In this document: piece after piece, positions 40,806 to 49,231 of the stretch
Layout of the letters: every line of letters begins with the position of its first letter
Position numbering within the stretch: position 1 is the stretch's first letter
Assembly: GCA_963580285.1 (NCBI GenBank)
Contig: OY757019.1
Coordinates: 58,486,587 to 58,550,586, forward strand
DNA length: 64,000 nucleotides
Origin: Lucinisca nassula
Taxonomy: Eukaryota > Mollusca > Bivalvia > Lucinida > Lucinidae
Direction of reading: 5' to 3'
Program-made: the position numbers and the translations under genes
The notes under the pieces: generated by a model
Told to the model about the DNA's origin: nothing
Seen by the model: only the letters and a program-made list of their open reading frames with translations
Database searches by the model: none

Positions 40806-40991
40806 ATTATATTTTCTTGTCCTTTGGGATCATTTATTCCATTGTGGAATTTTGAAAATATCTGAGGGTCACTGATGAGGCCTAAATGGCCGAAACTAGC
40901 TAGTCTGGCCCAGGAAACACGTACACTCCTTATTTTTCAGTTCTATGGTGTATTCCTTGCTTCCAAAGGATAACCCTTTTATAGTACATAT
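40806..40991 (+). mobile_element. Retrozyme insertion C, 5'-truncated to 186 bp, inside SINE2
   Basis: Begins ATTATATTTTCTTGTCC and ends TATAGTACATAT, 86 nt past its cleavage site. It carries one hammerhead and lies in the SINE2 palindrome, at the position equivalent to insertion B in SINE1. Confidence 0.87.
40866..40911 (+). ncRNA. Hammerhead ribozyme, type I (retrozyme C)
   Basis: GGGTCA, CTGATGA, stem II GGCC-TAAAT-GGCC (loop variant), GAAA, CTAGCTAG, GTC, TGGCCC. All core and helix positions are intact. Predicted cleavage after C40905. Confidence 0.9.
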
Positions 40992-41255
40992 TATACGTAA
41001 GCGGATAACTGGCACAGTGCACATTCTTTCGCCAAAAACTGACAACATGACAACTGCCCTTCCTGTATCAGCGGAAGGGAGACAATGACCGTAGAAAAGA
41101 TTTCAATCTCCACGAAAGAATGTTGCCGACCCCGTCAGGTATCGAACCCGCGTCCTTCTGATCACCAGTCAGACGCACATCCGACTGAGATACCGAGGCC
41201 GGCGTCATATTTGTAGAGCTAGCACAGATAAAACCTTTTGTTTTTGTTTAAATTT

Positions 41256-41359
41256 TCTTACCTCGTTGAGCGGTTCTAACGAGTACCCACAATCTATAAT
41301 TTTGAGCACAAATAAGGAAAATCGTGTTTACCCCTGTAAACCCCAGGTTTTTCTCTTTA
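41256..41359 (-). mobile_element. Hairpin MITE, half copy
   Basis: CTCGTTGAGCGGTTCTAACG, ACCCACAATCTATAATTTTG and the arm ACCCCTGTAAACCCCAGGTT; the rest is cut off. Confidence 0.7.
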
Positions 41360-41379
41360 TCAGCTGGGTCTATCACCCG

Positions 41380-41437
41380 GGTTATGACTGAAAAATTGTT
41401 GAAAGCGACGTTAAACCCGAATTCACACACACTATCA
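41380..41437 (+). mobile_element. Short SINE 3' end with target-site duplication
   Basis: GACTGAAAAATTGTTGAAAG, CGACGTTAAACCCGAATTC and CACACACA form a typical bivalve SINE tail. It is flanked on both sides by CTATCACCCGGG (41368 and 41439), a 12-bp target-site duplication, so this is a severely 5'-truncated insertion. The family differs from SINE1 to SINE4. Confidence 0.75.
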
Positions 41438-41529
41438 CCCGGGCTTGTTTTCCTTAAGGTTTTACAGATTTGAACTTGGTCCCGAATATCTGACTGAAAA
41501 GAAAACCGATGACGTAGTAATTTTTCTGT

Positions 41530-41620
41530 GAAACAAATACCCTTGTAAATTCCACTGTTTAAAAAGAAAAGTAGGATATACAAGGGTTTATACTTTATTT
41601 TCCTTATTCTCGCTTAAACA
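41530..41620 (+). repeat. Hairpin-MITE type B left arm fragment
   Basis: AATACCCTTGTAAATTCCAC, AGGATATACAAGGGTTTATA and TTTATTTTCCTTATTC resemble the left arm. Confidence 0.5.
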
Positions 41621-41625
41621 CGTAT

Positions 41626-41870
41626 CCATCACGAAAACACGCCTATATAATTTTGACCCCCTTAAACCCCACTTTTATATAGTATAACCGGGGTTTGCAG
41701 GGGTGGACATTATTTTTCTTATTTCTGCTAAAACATAGATTGTGGTCACGAATATCCACAATCAATGTTTTGAGCAGAAATAAAAAAATATCACAAGTTT
41801 TCATCTGAAAATTTTCTTTTTTCGGTGGTAAAATTCACAGTGTATTTGTATAGGCGTAATTTCGTAATGA
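41626..41870 (+). mobile_element. Hairpin MITE type A, copy 5, short hairpin
   Basis: CATCACGAAAACACGCCTAT start, TATAGGCGTAATTTCGTAAT end. The hairpin is only AACATAGATTGTGGTCACGA and its mirror; the GAACCGCCTC core is deleted. Confidence 0.85.
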
Positions 41871-41899
41871 TCAAAAATGCCTATTATGTTTGGAACCAT

Positions 41900-42125
41900 A
41901 ACATAGTGCGTATAGCAGGAAAGGGTAACGGGGTGGGGGGGGTGTTGTTATTTCTTCTTAATCTACACATACATTCATTTGCCTCTTTTCTCACCTGTCC
42001 CTGACAGTCATCTACCCTTCTATCTCTTCGCTTTTCTCCCTTGCTATGGGAGACGACGCAATATGACCCACAAGGGTTGACGTGTCGATAAACCCCAACA
42101 CATCCAATCAATCAATCAATCAATC
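41900..42125 (+). mobile_element. Possible SINE tail with (CAAT)n end
   Basis: The 3' part CACAAGGGTTGACGTGTCGA, TAAACCCCAACA and (CAAT)n at 42101-42128 looks like a SINE end with a simple-repeat tail. No tRNA-like head recognised. A G-rich tract (GGGGTGGGGGGGGTG) lies at 41931. Confidence 0.45.
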
Positions 42126-42213
42126 AATGAAATCCAGTATGACCTTCGAACATCAATAAGAAATTTGTTATCATGATGAATAATTAGAACAGTTGTTTAT
42201 TTAAATTTCAAAT

Positions 42214-42500
42214 AATCACGGGAAGAAGTCCGTGAAATTAACACCCCACTCCCACCCCCACCCCCGTAATCCCACTTTTTATAGAGGAAACTAGGGTTTA
42301 TGATGGTTTACATTGTTTTTCTTATTTCTGCTCCAAGACCTAGGTTGTGGGTACTCGTTAGAACCGCCTCATTGAGGCGGTTCTAACGAGCACCCACAAC
42401 CTATGTTTGCGGTGTAAATAAGCAATATATCACAGTCTTTCATCACACCAGTAGCCATTTTGGAAATGCGAAAAAATGCACTTTGCCGCACCGGTGTATA
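42214..42500 (+). mobile_element. Hairpin MITE type B, copy 5
   Basis: AATCACGGGAAGAAGTCCGT start; perfect hairpin GAACCGCCTCATTGAGGCGG; right end ATGCACTTTGCCGCACCGG. It carries a C-rich expansion (CACTCCCACCCCCACCCCCG) in the left arm. Confidence 0.83.
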
Positions 42501-43164
42501 GAATGCGCTCTAACAAAGCAGCCACAGCCACAAGGCAGAAACAAGGATAAAACAAATACAAAGACGTTCTGGTATACCCACGTTTGCCTTGAAAAGTGGG
42601 GTTTTATAGGTGGCGATCGTTACAAAAAAATGTAAAATGACATTTAATCTGCCATTTTCGCAGTAGAATGCACCTTTATATCACCAGTTTATGATAAATA
42701 TGACCAATGGGTTTGACAGCCTGAGCCAGAAATCTTACATATCCAGCTATTTCTCAATACTTGTCCATTTTACAATAATGACATGTCATCATGAAAACGG
42801 TTTCACTTCTATTTTGCACTTCCAATGTGGCAAAGTAACGCAAAAAGTTGAGTCCATGTCACAAATGGTCATCAACATAAGTTTTTTTGCTTACATCTTT
42901 GGCGCCTCCATTAGATTTTAATATCCATAGAAAAGATGGACATAATATGATAGTTTACACCATGTATAAAGTCTTCCGGAGGGAAGGAAAATATGATTAA
43001 TTTTACATATCCATATAAAATATGTAAAATTAATAATATGATATTGTTTCTAAGCGGACACTGGACTCTGAACGTCAAGGCAATGTATTTTAGAATACCT
43101 TTGACTCTAATAAAATGACCTGTTTAGAAATGACCGGTGTCAATCACAGCATTTTTGTGACTCG
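42501..43164. other. Intergenic DNA, no feature recognised
   Basis: A small perfect hairpin (TTAATTTTACATATCCATAT and mirror) lies at 42997-43034. The 76-codon frame at 42691 resembles nothing known to me. Confidence 0.4.
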
Positions 43165-43332
43165 ACATCACCTGATGAATAAGTCCATGAAATGCAACCC
43201 CTCCCCCCCCCCCTCACACACACACTAAATCTCACTTTAGGGTTTAAGGAGGTAGACATTAATTTTCTTATTTTTGCTCCAAGACAGGTTGTGGGTACTC
43301 GCTAGAACTGCCTAACGAGCACCCATGTGTTT
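43165..43332 (+). mobile_element. Hairpin MITE type B, left half, cut at TA
   Basis: CATCACCTGATGAATAAGTC start, a C12 run and CACACACACAC in the left arm, then a shortened hairpin up to ATGTGTTTA, where a mariner-type end begins. Confidence 0.72.
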
Positions 43333-43404
43333 ACGAGGGTCAGTCAATAATAAGTGAGACTTGTCTTATATTTTACTTACTGTTTAATAGTGGGCTTCTC
43401 CAGA
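43333..43404 (+). repeat. mariner-type terminal sequence
   Basis: CGAGGGTCAGTCAATAATAAG follows directly after TTA. It resembles the ends of mariner elements, including the 25.55-kb copy. No transposase remnant or opposite end was identified, so its extent is unknown. Confidence 0.55.
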
Positions 43405-43475
43405 CTTTCGGGTGAGTTTTTAAACCGAGATCCCGTCTCCGTATGGCAGCTGTTGGTGAGACGTAAAACTCAAAC
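43405..43475 (+). mobile_element. SINE4 3' fragment
   Basis: TTTTTAAACCGAGATCCCGT, CTCCGTATGGCAGCTG and GACGTAAAACTCAAACACTC match the 3' half of the SINE4 at 44490. Confidence 0.65.
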
Positions 43476-43972
43476 ACTCACTCTCTCACTCATTGTTTAA
43501 TAGTTTGTAAACCAAAATTATAATCATTTTGGAATCTCATGCAAACTGTATCTAATATGTGTTGTCAATAGGTACTGAAAATGCAGATGCTGAGTTGCTA
43601 GGCAACATAGGAACACTGTTGAACTGACCTTGGCCACGTATGTTTTTCTTGTTGCCATGACAACAAGCATGAATTGCATGAGTCTAAAAACCTTGCATTA
43701 TGAGCTTTGAAGTATCGCAAATATCCCTTGAAGAAATGGTTGACATACTTTATTAAATGTAGGAAACATCCAACCTTTCGTTGGAAAATTTGACGAAAGT
43801 GGCGAAATATAGTCTTTGTTTTGGGGTGGGAATGAGATATAGCATACAGAAATGCCGTAATAAGGAATGTTTCAAATATATTGGCTTAAAATGAATGTTA
43901 ATGCAACTAGCAGCTAAATCCACAAACCTGAAAAATAATGGGTCATCCACAGCATGTTGTTTAGCAACACAA
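43476..43972. other. Intergenic DNA, no feature recognised
   Basis: TTGCTAGGCAAC (about 43596) recurs at about 44235, on the other side of the MITE at 43973. It may be part of one older element split by that MITE. Confidence 0.4.
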
Positions 43973-44196
43973 GTTACGAAAACACGCCTATACAAATACA
44001 TTGTAAATTTTACCGCCGTAAAAAGATGTAAGATGAAAAATTGTGATATTTTTCTAATTTCTGCTCAACGAGTACTCACAATCTGTATTTTAGAGCAGAA
44101 ATAAGAAAAATAAGGTTAACGCCTATAAACCCCAGTTTTACTGTATAAAAGTGGGGTTCGAGGGGTTCAGAATCATATAGGCGTGGTTTCGTGATT
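43973..44196 (-). mobile_element. Hairpin MITE type A, left hairpin arm lost
   Basis: GTTACGAAAACACGCCTATA start and CATATAGGCGTGGTTTCGTG end. Only CAACGAGTACTCACAATCTG of the hairpin remains. Confidence 0.82.
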
Positions 44197-44489
44197 GGAA
44201 AAATGTATAAAATTGGAAATTAAAAACATTCTGGGATTCTGTTGTTGCTAGGCAACCAGTAGATAAACGACTTGGTCGAGAAATTCTAATAAATTTCAGA
44301 ATGTAAAATTCAATCTATAAAAAAAGACCGAAAAAAAAAACAAAGTTACTGAATTTGTACCAAAACAAAAGTGAATAAGAAGTTCCTCTATGATTTTATG
44401 GCCAAATGACCTAAAACGTTGCCATGGTGCGAACAGGGAAACAGCTAATTAAGCAATGGCAACATTGTTAGTTGCAACAAGTTAACAAC
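44197..44489. other. Short intergenic stretch
   Basis: Contains TTGCTAGGCAACC and TTGCCATGG words; no element boundaries found. Confidence 0.35.
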
Positions 44490-44657
44490 ACTATGCGTGA
44501 GTGGGTGCTTTGAGTTTTACGTCCCACCTACAGCTGAGGTCATACGGAGACGGGACCTCGGTTTAAAGATTCCTCCAAAATTATGGAGAAGCCCGGGATC
44601 GATCCTGCGACCCCTGGTTTACAAGGCGAGTAGCTTAACCACTACACCACGGAGGCT
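44490..44657 (-). mobile_element. SINE4, full length with tRNA-like head
   Basis: The minus-strand head GCCTCCGTGGTGTAGTGGTT has A box TGGTGTAGTGG, then CTCGCCTTGTAAACCAGGGG and B-box-like GGATCGATCCC. The body is CCATAATTTTGGAGGAATC and CCGAGGTCCCGTCTCCG, and the 3' end is GACGTAAAACTCAAAGCACC. About 168 bp. Other pieces are at 43405 and 55604. Confidence 0.82.
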
Positions 44658-45020
44658 TCTAACAGACAGACAGACAGACAGACAAAACTTTATTCTCTTC
44701 AGTCATTTACATGACATATAAGGAATGACATATTAATACAGATATATGGTAGCTAAGGTGGTACAAGGTTATAAACTATTAATAGTATGAGGGAGAATAT
44801 GCAACTTATATGCTGCGTGATCATTATAAAAGGGCCCTTATCGTACATGGAGACAGCGATGGCCTAGTCCCGCTTGAGCAGCTGTACAGTCGAATCGAGG
44901 TCATTACCGTCTGCATTCTGCATAAGAGTAACATGTAGGTACCGGGCTTAGTAAAGTGCGATGGTGCAATAAAGTTCTTCTCCCACATTCTATTTAAGTA
45001 CGTAGCAACTTCAGATAATA
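44658..45020. repeat. (CAGA)n and LINE-3'-end-like sequence
   Basis: (CAGA)n at 44661-44685 followed by AAAACTTTATTCTCTTCAGT, CATTTACATGACATATAAGG. The CATGACATAT-AGGAAT words recur at 46900, as in the 3' end of a shared, unidentified LINE. Confidence 0.45.
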
Positions 45021-45294
45021 GCCGTAGGCTTGTTCTTCATACCTAGGATAAGTAAATAAATGCAACGAACATGTCCGGATCTGCTCCCTGTACCAAATAA
45101 CAACAACAGCAACATCAATGATAGAATGCCAGTTTCACATCTTACTGCTGTCGGATGATAAGTAGACAGTGGCGTAAGAGAAAACACCACCATAGGTAGG
45201 TTTGACAGGCTGCACCGTTATCACCACCACCCCCAGTTGGCTGGCAGGGCACACCATACCGTTATATTTACATTTCCAGTGTAAAGTCTAATGT
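45021..45294. other. Short intergenic stretch
   Basis: No element or gene recognised. Confidence 0.35.
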
Positions 45295-45680
45295 AAACCT
45301 TTAGAAAACAATTGCGTTCATACTTCCATGAACGCATCGAATCACATGATTTTCAGTGACGTCAGGTGACGTCATTTTAAACCATTGCTCTCTACGGGCG
45401 TTGATGACGTCAACGCTGCTCCGCTCTTTGTAGAAAACCAGCGTGCAAATGTTTTTCAGCTTTAAAAGTTCACCCTACAAGCATTTTTTCGCCCAGTGAT
45501 GTGGGGCAAATAATGTAAATATAAAAAATAAACTTAATTTTTCTGCTCTTCATGAAAGTATGACCGACAGTGGGTCGCTAGCAAAGTTTACATGAACCCC
45601 TTCGGGGTTCATTTACTTTGCACGCGACCCACTGCGTTCATACTTCCATGAACTGCAGAAAAATAAATTTCATTTCTTAA
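45295..45680. repeat. Palindromic element with GTTCATACTTCCATGAAC motifs
   Basis: GCGTTCATACTTCCATGAACG occurs near 45323, with TTCATGAAAGTATGA at 45550 and GCGTTCATACTTCCATGAAC again at 45634. Inner hairpin GTTTACATGAACCCCTTCGG/GGGTTCATTTACTTTGC at 45587-45620 and GTGGGTCGC/GCGACCCAC arms. Probably a foldback MITE of about 380 bp. Confidence 0.65.
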
Positions 45681-46552
45681 ATAATAATCATTGCCAAAGC
45701 GTCGTCACCTTTTGACAACAGAGGGCAATGTCCAACGACGATTAAAAAAAAAAAAAAAAAAAAAAAATCGCCGACGTCACCCTCAACTCCTCATCCGACA
45801 ACAGTAAACGCATAATAAGTACGTTTACTATACAATACTACAAGGTCAGGAATTGTTGTAATCAATGAACTGTATACAAACTCGTGCGCGCACGTGGTAG
45901 ACGGGCCACACCTCAGTATTAAATTTGTGACATCGTTATGATTATGAATGGATTAAAACGGAGTTTTCCAGCTTGGAAATGTGTGGAATATACCATAGTA
46001 AGAACAAGTCTACATGACTGTGTAGCAGGATATTACGGACATGCTCCACCCATCTAGTACACATGAATTGGCAAATGACAGTGCAAAATATTGTATTCAA
46101 CTTGGCTGCTAGCCGATACAGTACAAATCATTAAAGAGTGGGGCATGGCCGTAAATCCTTTTTGTTTGCATGTATTTTACGAGTATAGGATGTCGGTTTA
46201 TAACAGTATAGTGTTATCATACGCTATGTACATTTATGCAAAAACAATGGGATAACTCGTCCCTGAGACAAAGTGCATTCATCTAGCATTTTTTGTTTGT
46301 GGATACACATATGGTAATTTTTCCTGTCTACGCCGTAGACCCTTGTTGCTGGGTGCCCGTCAGAAACGCCTATATGGGTCCACAGTCAAAAATTATTGCG
46401 ACAGTACGGTATGACTTATCTCTAACACTAGGCACAAACTTACGCCATACAAGGATAGGTTGGAAATCAAAGCACTTAACAACCAATCACATATCATTTG
46501 GACAACACACCCGTGAGACAAAGTGCACTTCTTCATATCTACACAACCGGTA
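45681..46552. other. Intergenic DNA with a poly-A run
   Basis: A run of about 23 A at 45746-45768. The 166-codon frame from 46293 is mainly SINE1-derived in its second half and is not called as a gene. Confidence 0.45.
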
Positions 46553-46790
46553 TCTTCATCCCCGCCCATCGGACGTCTGGGAAGAGAGACTTGGTCGAAC
46601 AATGCCCCCAAGCAGGGCCGAAACCGGCCACACTTTGGTACCGGCAAAACCCACAGAAGGACCAAGCCTGCCCAGGCAAAGCAAAGCGAACCAGAACCTC
46701 CGATGCATAAAGGCCAGCCAGTCCCACTCGACGGCAGGGCCTGAGATGCCACCCGCCACAATGCTGGGCAGACGTCCACAAACTTGGGGG
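46553..46790 (+). mobile_element. SINE1-related copy, GC-rich and diverged
   Basis: CCCCGCCCATCGGACGTCTG, CCAAGCAGGGCCGAAACCGG, then CAAGCCTGCCCAGGCAAAGC and GGCAGGGCCTGAGATGCCAC follow the SINE1 order. It is far richer in GC than other copies and stops before the shared 3' end. It creates overlapping open frames on both strands (up to 151 codons) that I reject as genes. Confidence 0.6.
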
Positions 46791-46867
46791 TGACCAGTTT
46801 TCTTCATATACAACCGAACATAGGAGGTTATCATTACACGGACTCGTTATCAGAGCAGAGCAAAACA

Positions 46868-46995
46868 GATCATACAATTTTTTTTCTCTCAAGTCGAATA
46901 CATGACATATTAGGAATATACAATAACAGTGACAGTTGTTAACAAGTGTACAGAATATAATATTCAAATAAGGTGGGTAGGAGAGGCTTAGCAAA
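46868..46995. repeat. Repeat shared with 44690-44760
   Basis: TTTTTTTTCTCTCAAGTCGA, ATACATGACATATTAGGAAT, ATACAATAACAGTGACAG. Probably the 3' end of an unidentified LINE on the minus strand. Confidence 0.45.
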
Positions 46996-47051
46996 TAGTT
47001 ATCATATTCAACAATTAAACATAAATTTTAGGTCTGGGGAGCAGAGGGGAA

Positions 47052-47160
47052 CTGTGGTGTAGAGTTGTGTAGTGTAGTGTAGTGTAGTGTAGTGTAGTGT
47101 AGTGTAGTGTAGTGTAGTGTAGTACAGTGTAATGAGGAGTAGTGAGATGTAGCGTATATT
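47052..47160 (+). repeat. (AGTGT)n pentanucleotide microsatellite
   Basis: About 16 units of AGTGT with a few variants at the right end, followed by related GACATGACATG words to 47270. Confidence 0.92.
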
Positions 47161-47270
47161 GAAACTTAGCATAGCATAAGCATGGCATGTCATGACAGAA
47201 CACGGCATGGCATGACATGACAAGACATGCGAAAGTATGATATCACATGACATGACAACATGGTATAGAA

Positions 47271-47908
47271 AATAGTCGCATTCCAAGTTGGGCGCAGATC
47301 AAGTTGGGCGGATGCTGAGACTTATCCGCGTACTCGATTGGATAACATAGGCTGTAAATCACAGTAAATACCGTTTGAATAGCCGCGCGTGCTTAGCCCG
47401 TTCCAATCAGTGGTCAGTCAGACGAAGCGATAAACCAGTTATTAGAAATCATTGAACCGGGGCGACACACGTAAAGAGAGATTTCATTCATAAACTGTGC
47501 ACAAACACGAAGTAGACACCTACATCGCAACAACGTCGCCAAAGCATCAGTTCATTGATGTCTTGACGACTTTGTTGCTGTGAAGGGTCCCAAATTCCAA
47601 GTGTGGTATTAGAATATTGATCTGTAAGAAGATTTCCTTTTTTTTTCTAGCCCACATATGTTCTCCTTCAAGGCTTGCAATGGCAGATGTCCCTTTGTAG
47701 AACAAAAAGGCAGTTTTAAAGGGACAAACGATAAGTTTATTTCAAAGGGAACTAAGCCAACATATCGCATCATCGACCGGCGCTGAAGCATTAGCGCCAC
47801 ATATAAGGTGCAGCCTTGGTGGAGATATTAGACTATTCCTTCCTATCTTCACCCCTATCATCGAAACGAAAAACTGATAGGTGGTGAAAAGGATGGAGGT
47901 AAATTTTC
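47271..47908. other. Intergenic DNA, no feature recognised
   Basis: The longest frame is 63 codons. Unique-looking sequence. Confidence 0.4.
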
Positions 47909-48191
47909 ACATCACGAAAACACGCCTATATAAATTTTGACCCCCTTGGACCCCAGCTCTCTATAATACTGGGGTTTACAGGGGTAAATATTATTATCCT
48001 ATTTCTGCCCTAAAATACAGGCAGTGTGTGCCCATTAGAACCCCCTCGATGAGGCGGCTCCAACGAGCACCCACAATCCACACTCCGAGCAGAAACAAGA
48101 AAAATATCACAATATTTCGTCTTAAAAATTGCATTTGTTTTTTCGGCGGAAAAATGTTTAATGTATTTGCATAGGTGTGCTTTCGTAATGA
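47909..48191 (+). mobile_element. Hairpin MITE type A, copy 6, GC-drifted
   Basis: ATCACGAAAACACGCCTATA start and ATAGGTGTGCTTTCGTAATG end. The hairpin is decayed (GAACCCCCTCGATGAGGCGG, CTCCAACGAGCACCC), with many A/T to C/G changes in the right arm. Confidence 0.83.
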
Positions 48192-48449
48192 AATGTTTTC
48201 GAGTGTGAGTTAACGATATACCTTTGGGTCATTCATTACGAGTTGTGTACACATGTTAAAAAAAGCGGATGGGTGAAAGAGCTGACGTGTATTACCAGTC
48301 ATGTGCAGACAATATGACGGTTTAGATCTCAGTACCCTGTATATTATATTGCAACACTAGGCTAGAAGAGAGAAATCAAAGCACTGAGGGTACTGGTAGG
48401 TCGATTGTCTCTGAGTGGGAAAATGGTCTGACATTTAAATTGCTGTACT
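48192..48449. other. Short intergenic stretch
   Basis: No feature recognised. Confidence 0.35.
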
Positions 48450-48660
48450 GTAAGCAAACAATGTGGACCCCGATCAGATGCCGCGTTCTGTGGCGTCTGT
48501 TCTTGGTCCACACTGTTTGCTAAGCCCAACCCACGATTCCAGCCAAATTATACAGACAACCGTTTTACGAAACACGCTGACCTCACTGCGCTTAAATTCT
48601 AAAAAAAAGAAAAAAAGTTAGATGGATTTCCTTCCAAACTGTGATAGTCACGTGGACAAC
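48450..48660 (+). repeat. R5 hairpin repeat, long copy
   Basis: AAACAATGTGGACCCCGATC, AGATGCCGCGTTCTGTGGCG hairpin, TTGGTCCACACTGTTTGC, then a downstream section to GATAGTCACGTGGAC shared with 25625-25775. AACAATGTGGACC and GGTCCACACTGTT are inverted outer ends. Confidence 0.7.
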
Positions 48661-48848
48661 AGCACTAATTCAGTTTCTGTCCTTTATAACTTTGGAATCG
48701 ACCCAAAATGAAATAATAGTGATGTCGCAGATGCTGGTGTTAATAATAACAGCAACAAAGCTAATAACAACTATAATAGTGATAACAGCTATGACAGTAA
48801 AAATAATAAATGTAATTACAATAAAAATAAGCATAGTAGTAAAAGTAA
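48661..48848 (+). repeat. AAT/ACA-rich low-complexity tract
   Basis: Degenerate AATAATAAC and AGTAGTAAAAG words from 48735 to 48845. Confidence 0.6.
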
Positions 48849-49140
48849 TTTGTTTGATTGGAAGTTTATCGTCCCCATCAACACTGTAAAGATCATTCTG
48901 GAAACGCCGCCAGCAACCCTGTGGGACCCCTACCCGACATTGAGGCGAAGTGACATCTCAAGCCCTGTCGCCCAATAAAACCATAAGAGCCCACAAGCAC
49001 GGACGGGCCGACCAGCACCACCCTGCCCGGGCAGGCTTAGATCCTCTAAGCCGTCTACCAGTACTCGTGTGCGGGTCGGCCTCAGCCCCGCGCGGAAACA
49101 CCACGCAGCCCATGTATTTCAAGCCCCGATGGGCGGGGCA
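48849..49140 (-). mobile_element. SINE1 copy h, full length
   Basis: TTTGTTTGATTGGAAGTTTA (3' end complement), CCTACCCGACATTGAG, GGCAGGCTTAGATCCTCTAAG palindrome intact, CAAGCCCCGATGGGCGGGG head. It abuts the tail of the LINE. Confidence 0.83.
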
Positions 49141-49195
49141 ATAATAGTAATAATAATGATAATAATAATAAAAATGACAATAATAATAAGTAACA
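49141..49195 (-). repeat. (ATT)n tail of the LINE
   Basis: AATAATAGTAATAATAATGA and AATAATAATAAAAATGACAA on the plus strand. Trinucleotide 3' tails are normal in several LINE clades and may help priming. Confidence 0.7.
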
Positions 49196-49231
49196 GCATT
49201 TAGTTATTTGGCATTTAATATATAGTGTTTA

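Larger units (their letters stand above)
40708..41204 (-). mobile_element. SINE2, interrupted by a retrozyme
   Basis: 3' part 40708-40805 (ending CCCTGGCAG) and 5' part 40992-41204 (starting TATACGTAAGCGG). Without the insert they rebuild the SINE2 palindrome region, with about 3 bases lost. The head keeps A box (TATCTCAGTCGG) and B box (GGTTCGATACC) on the minus strand. Confidence 0.85.

Noticed and set aside
43333..44489. Complete third mariner element
   Set aside because: Only one end resembles a mariner terminus; no opposite end or transposase motif was found.
44597..44657. Possible tRNA gene (minus)
   Set aside because: A and B boxes are present but the acceptor stem does not pair and the sequence continues into a SINE body; it is a SINE4 head.
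46293..46994. Cluster of overlapping frames up to 166 codons
   Set aside because: They overlap on both strands over a GC-rich SINE1-related copy; the sense frame only becomes open because stops are rare in GC-rich repeat DNA.
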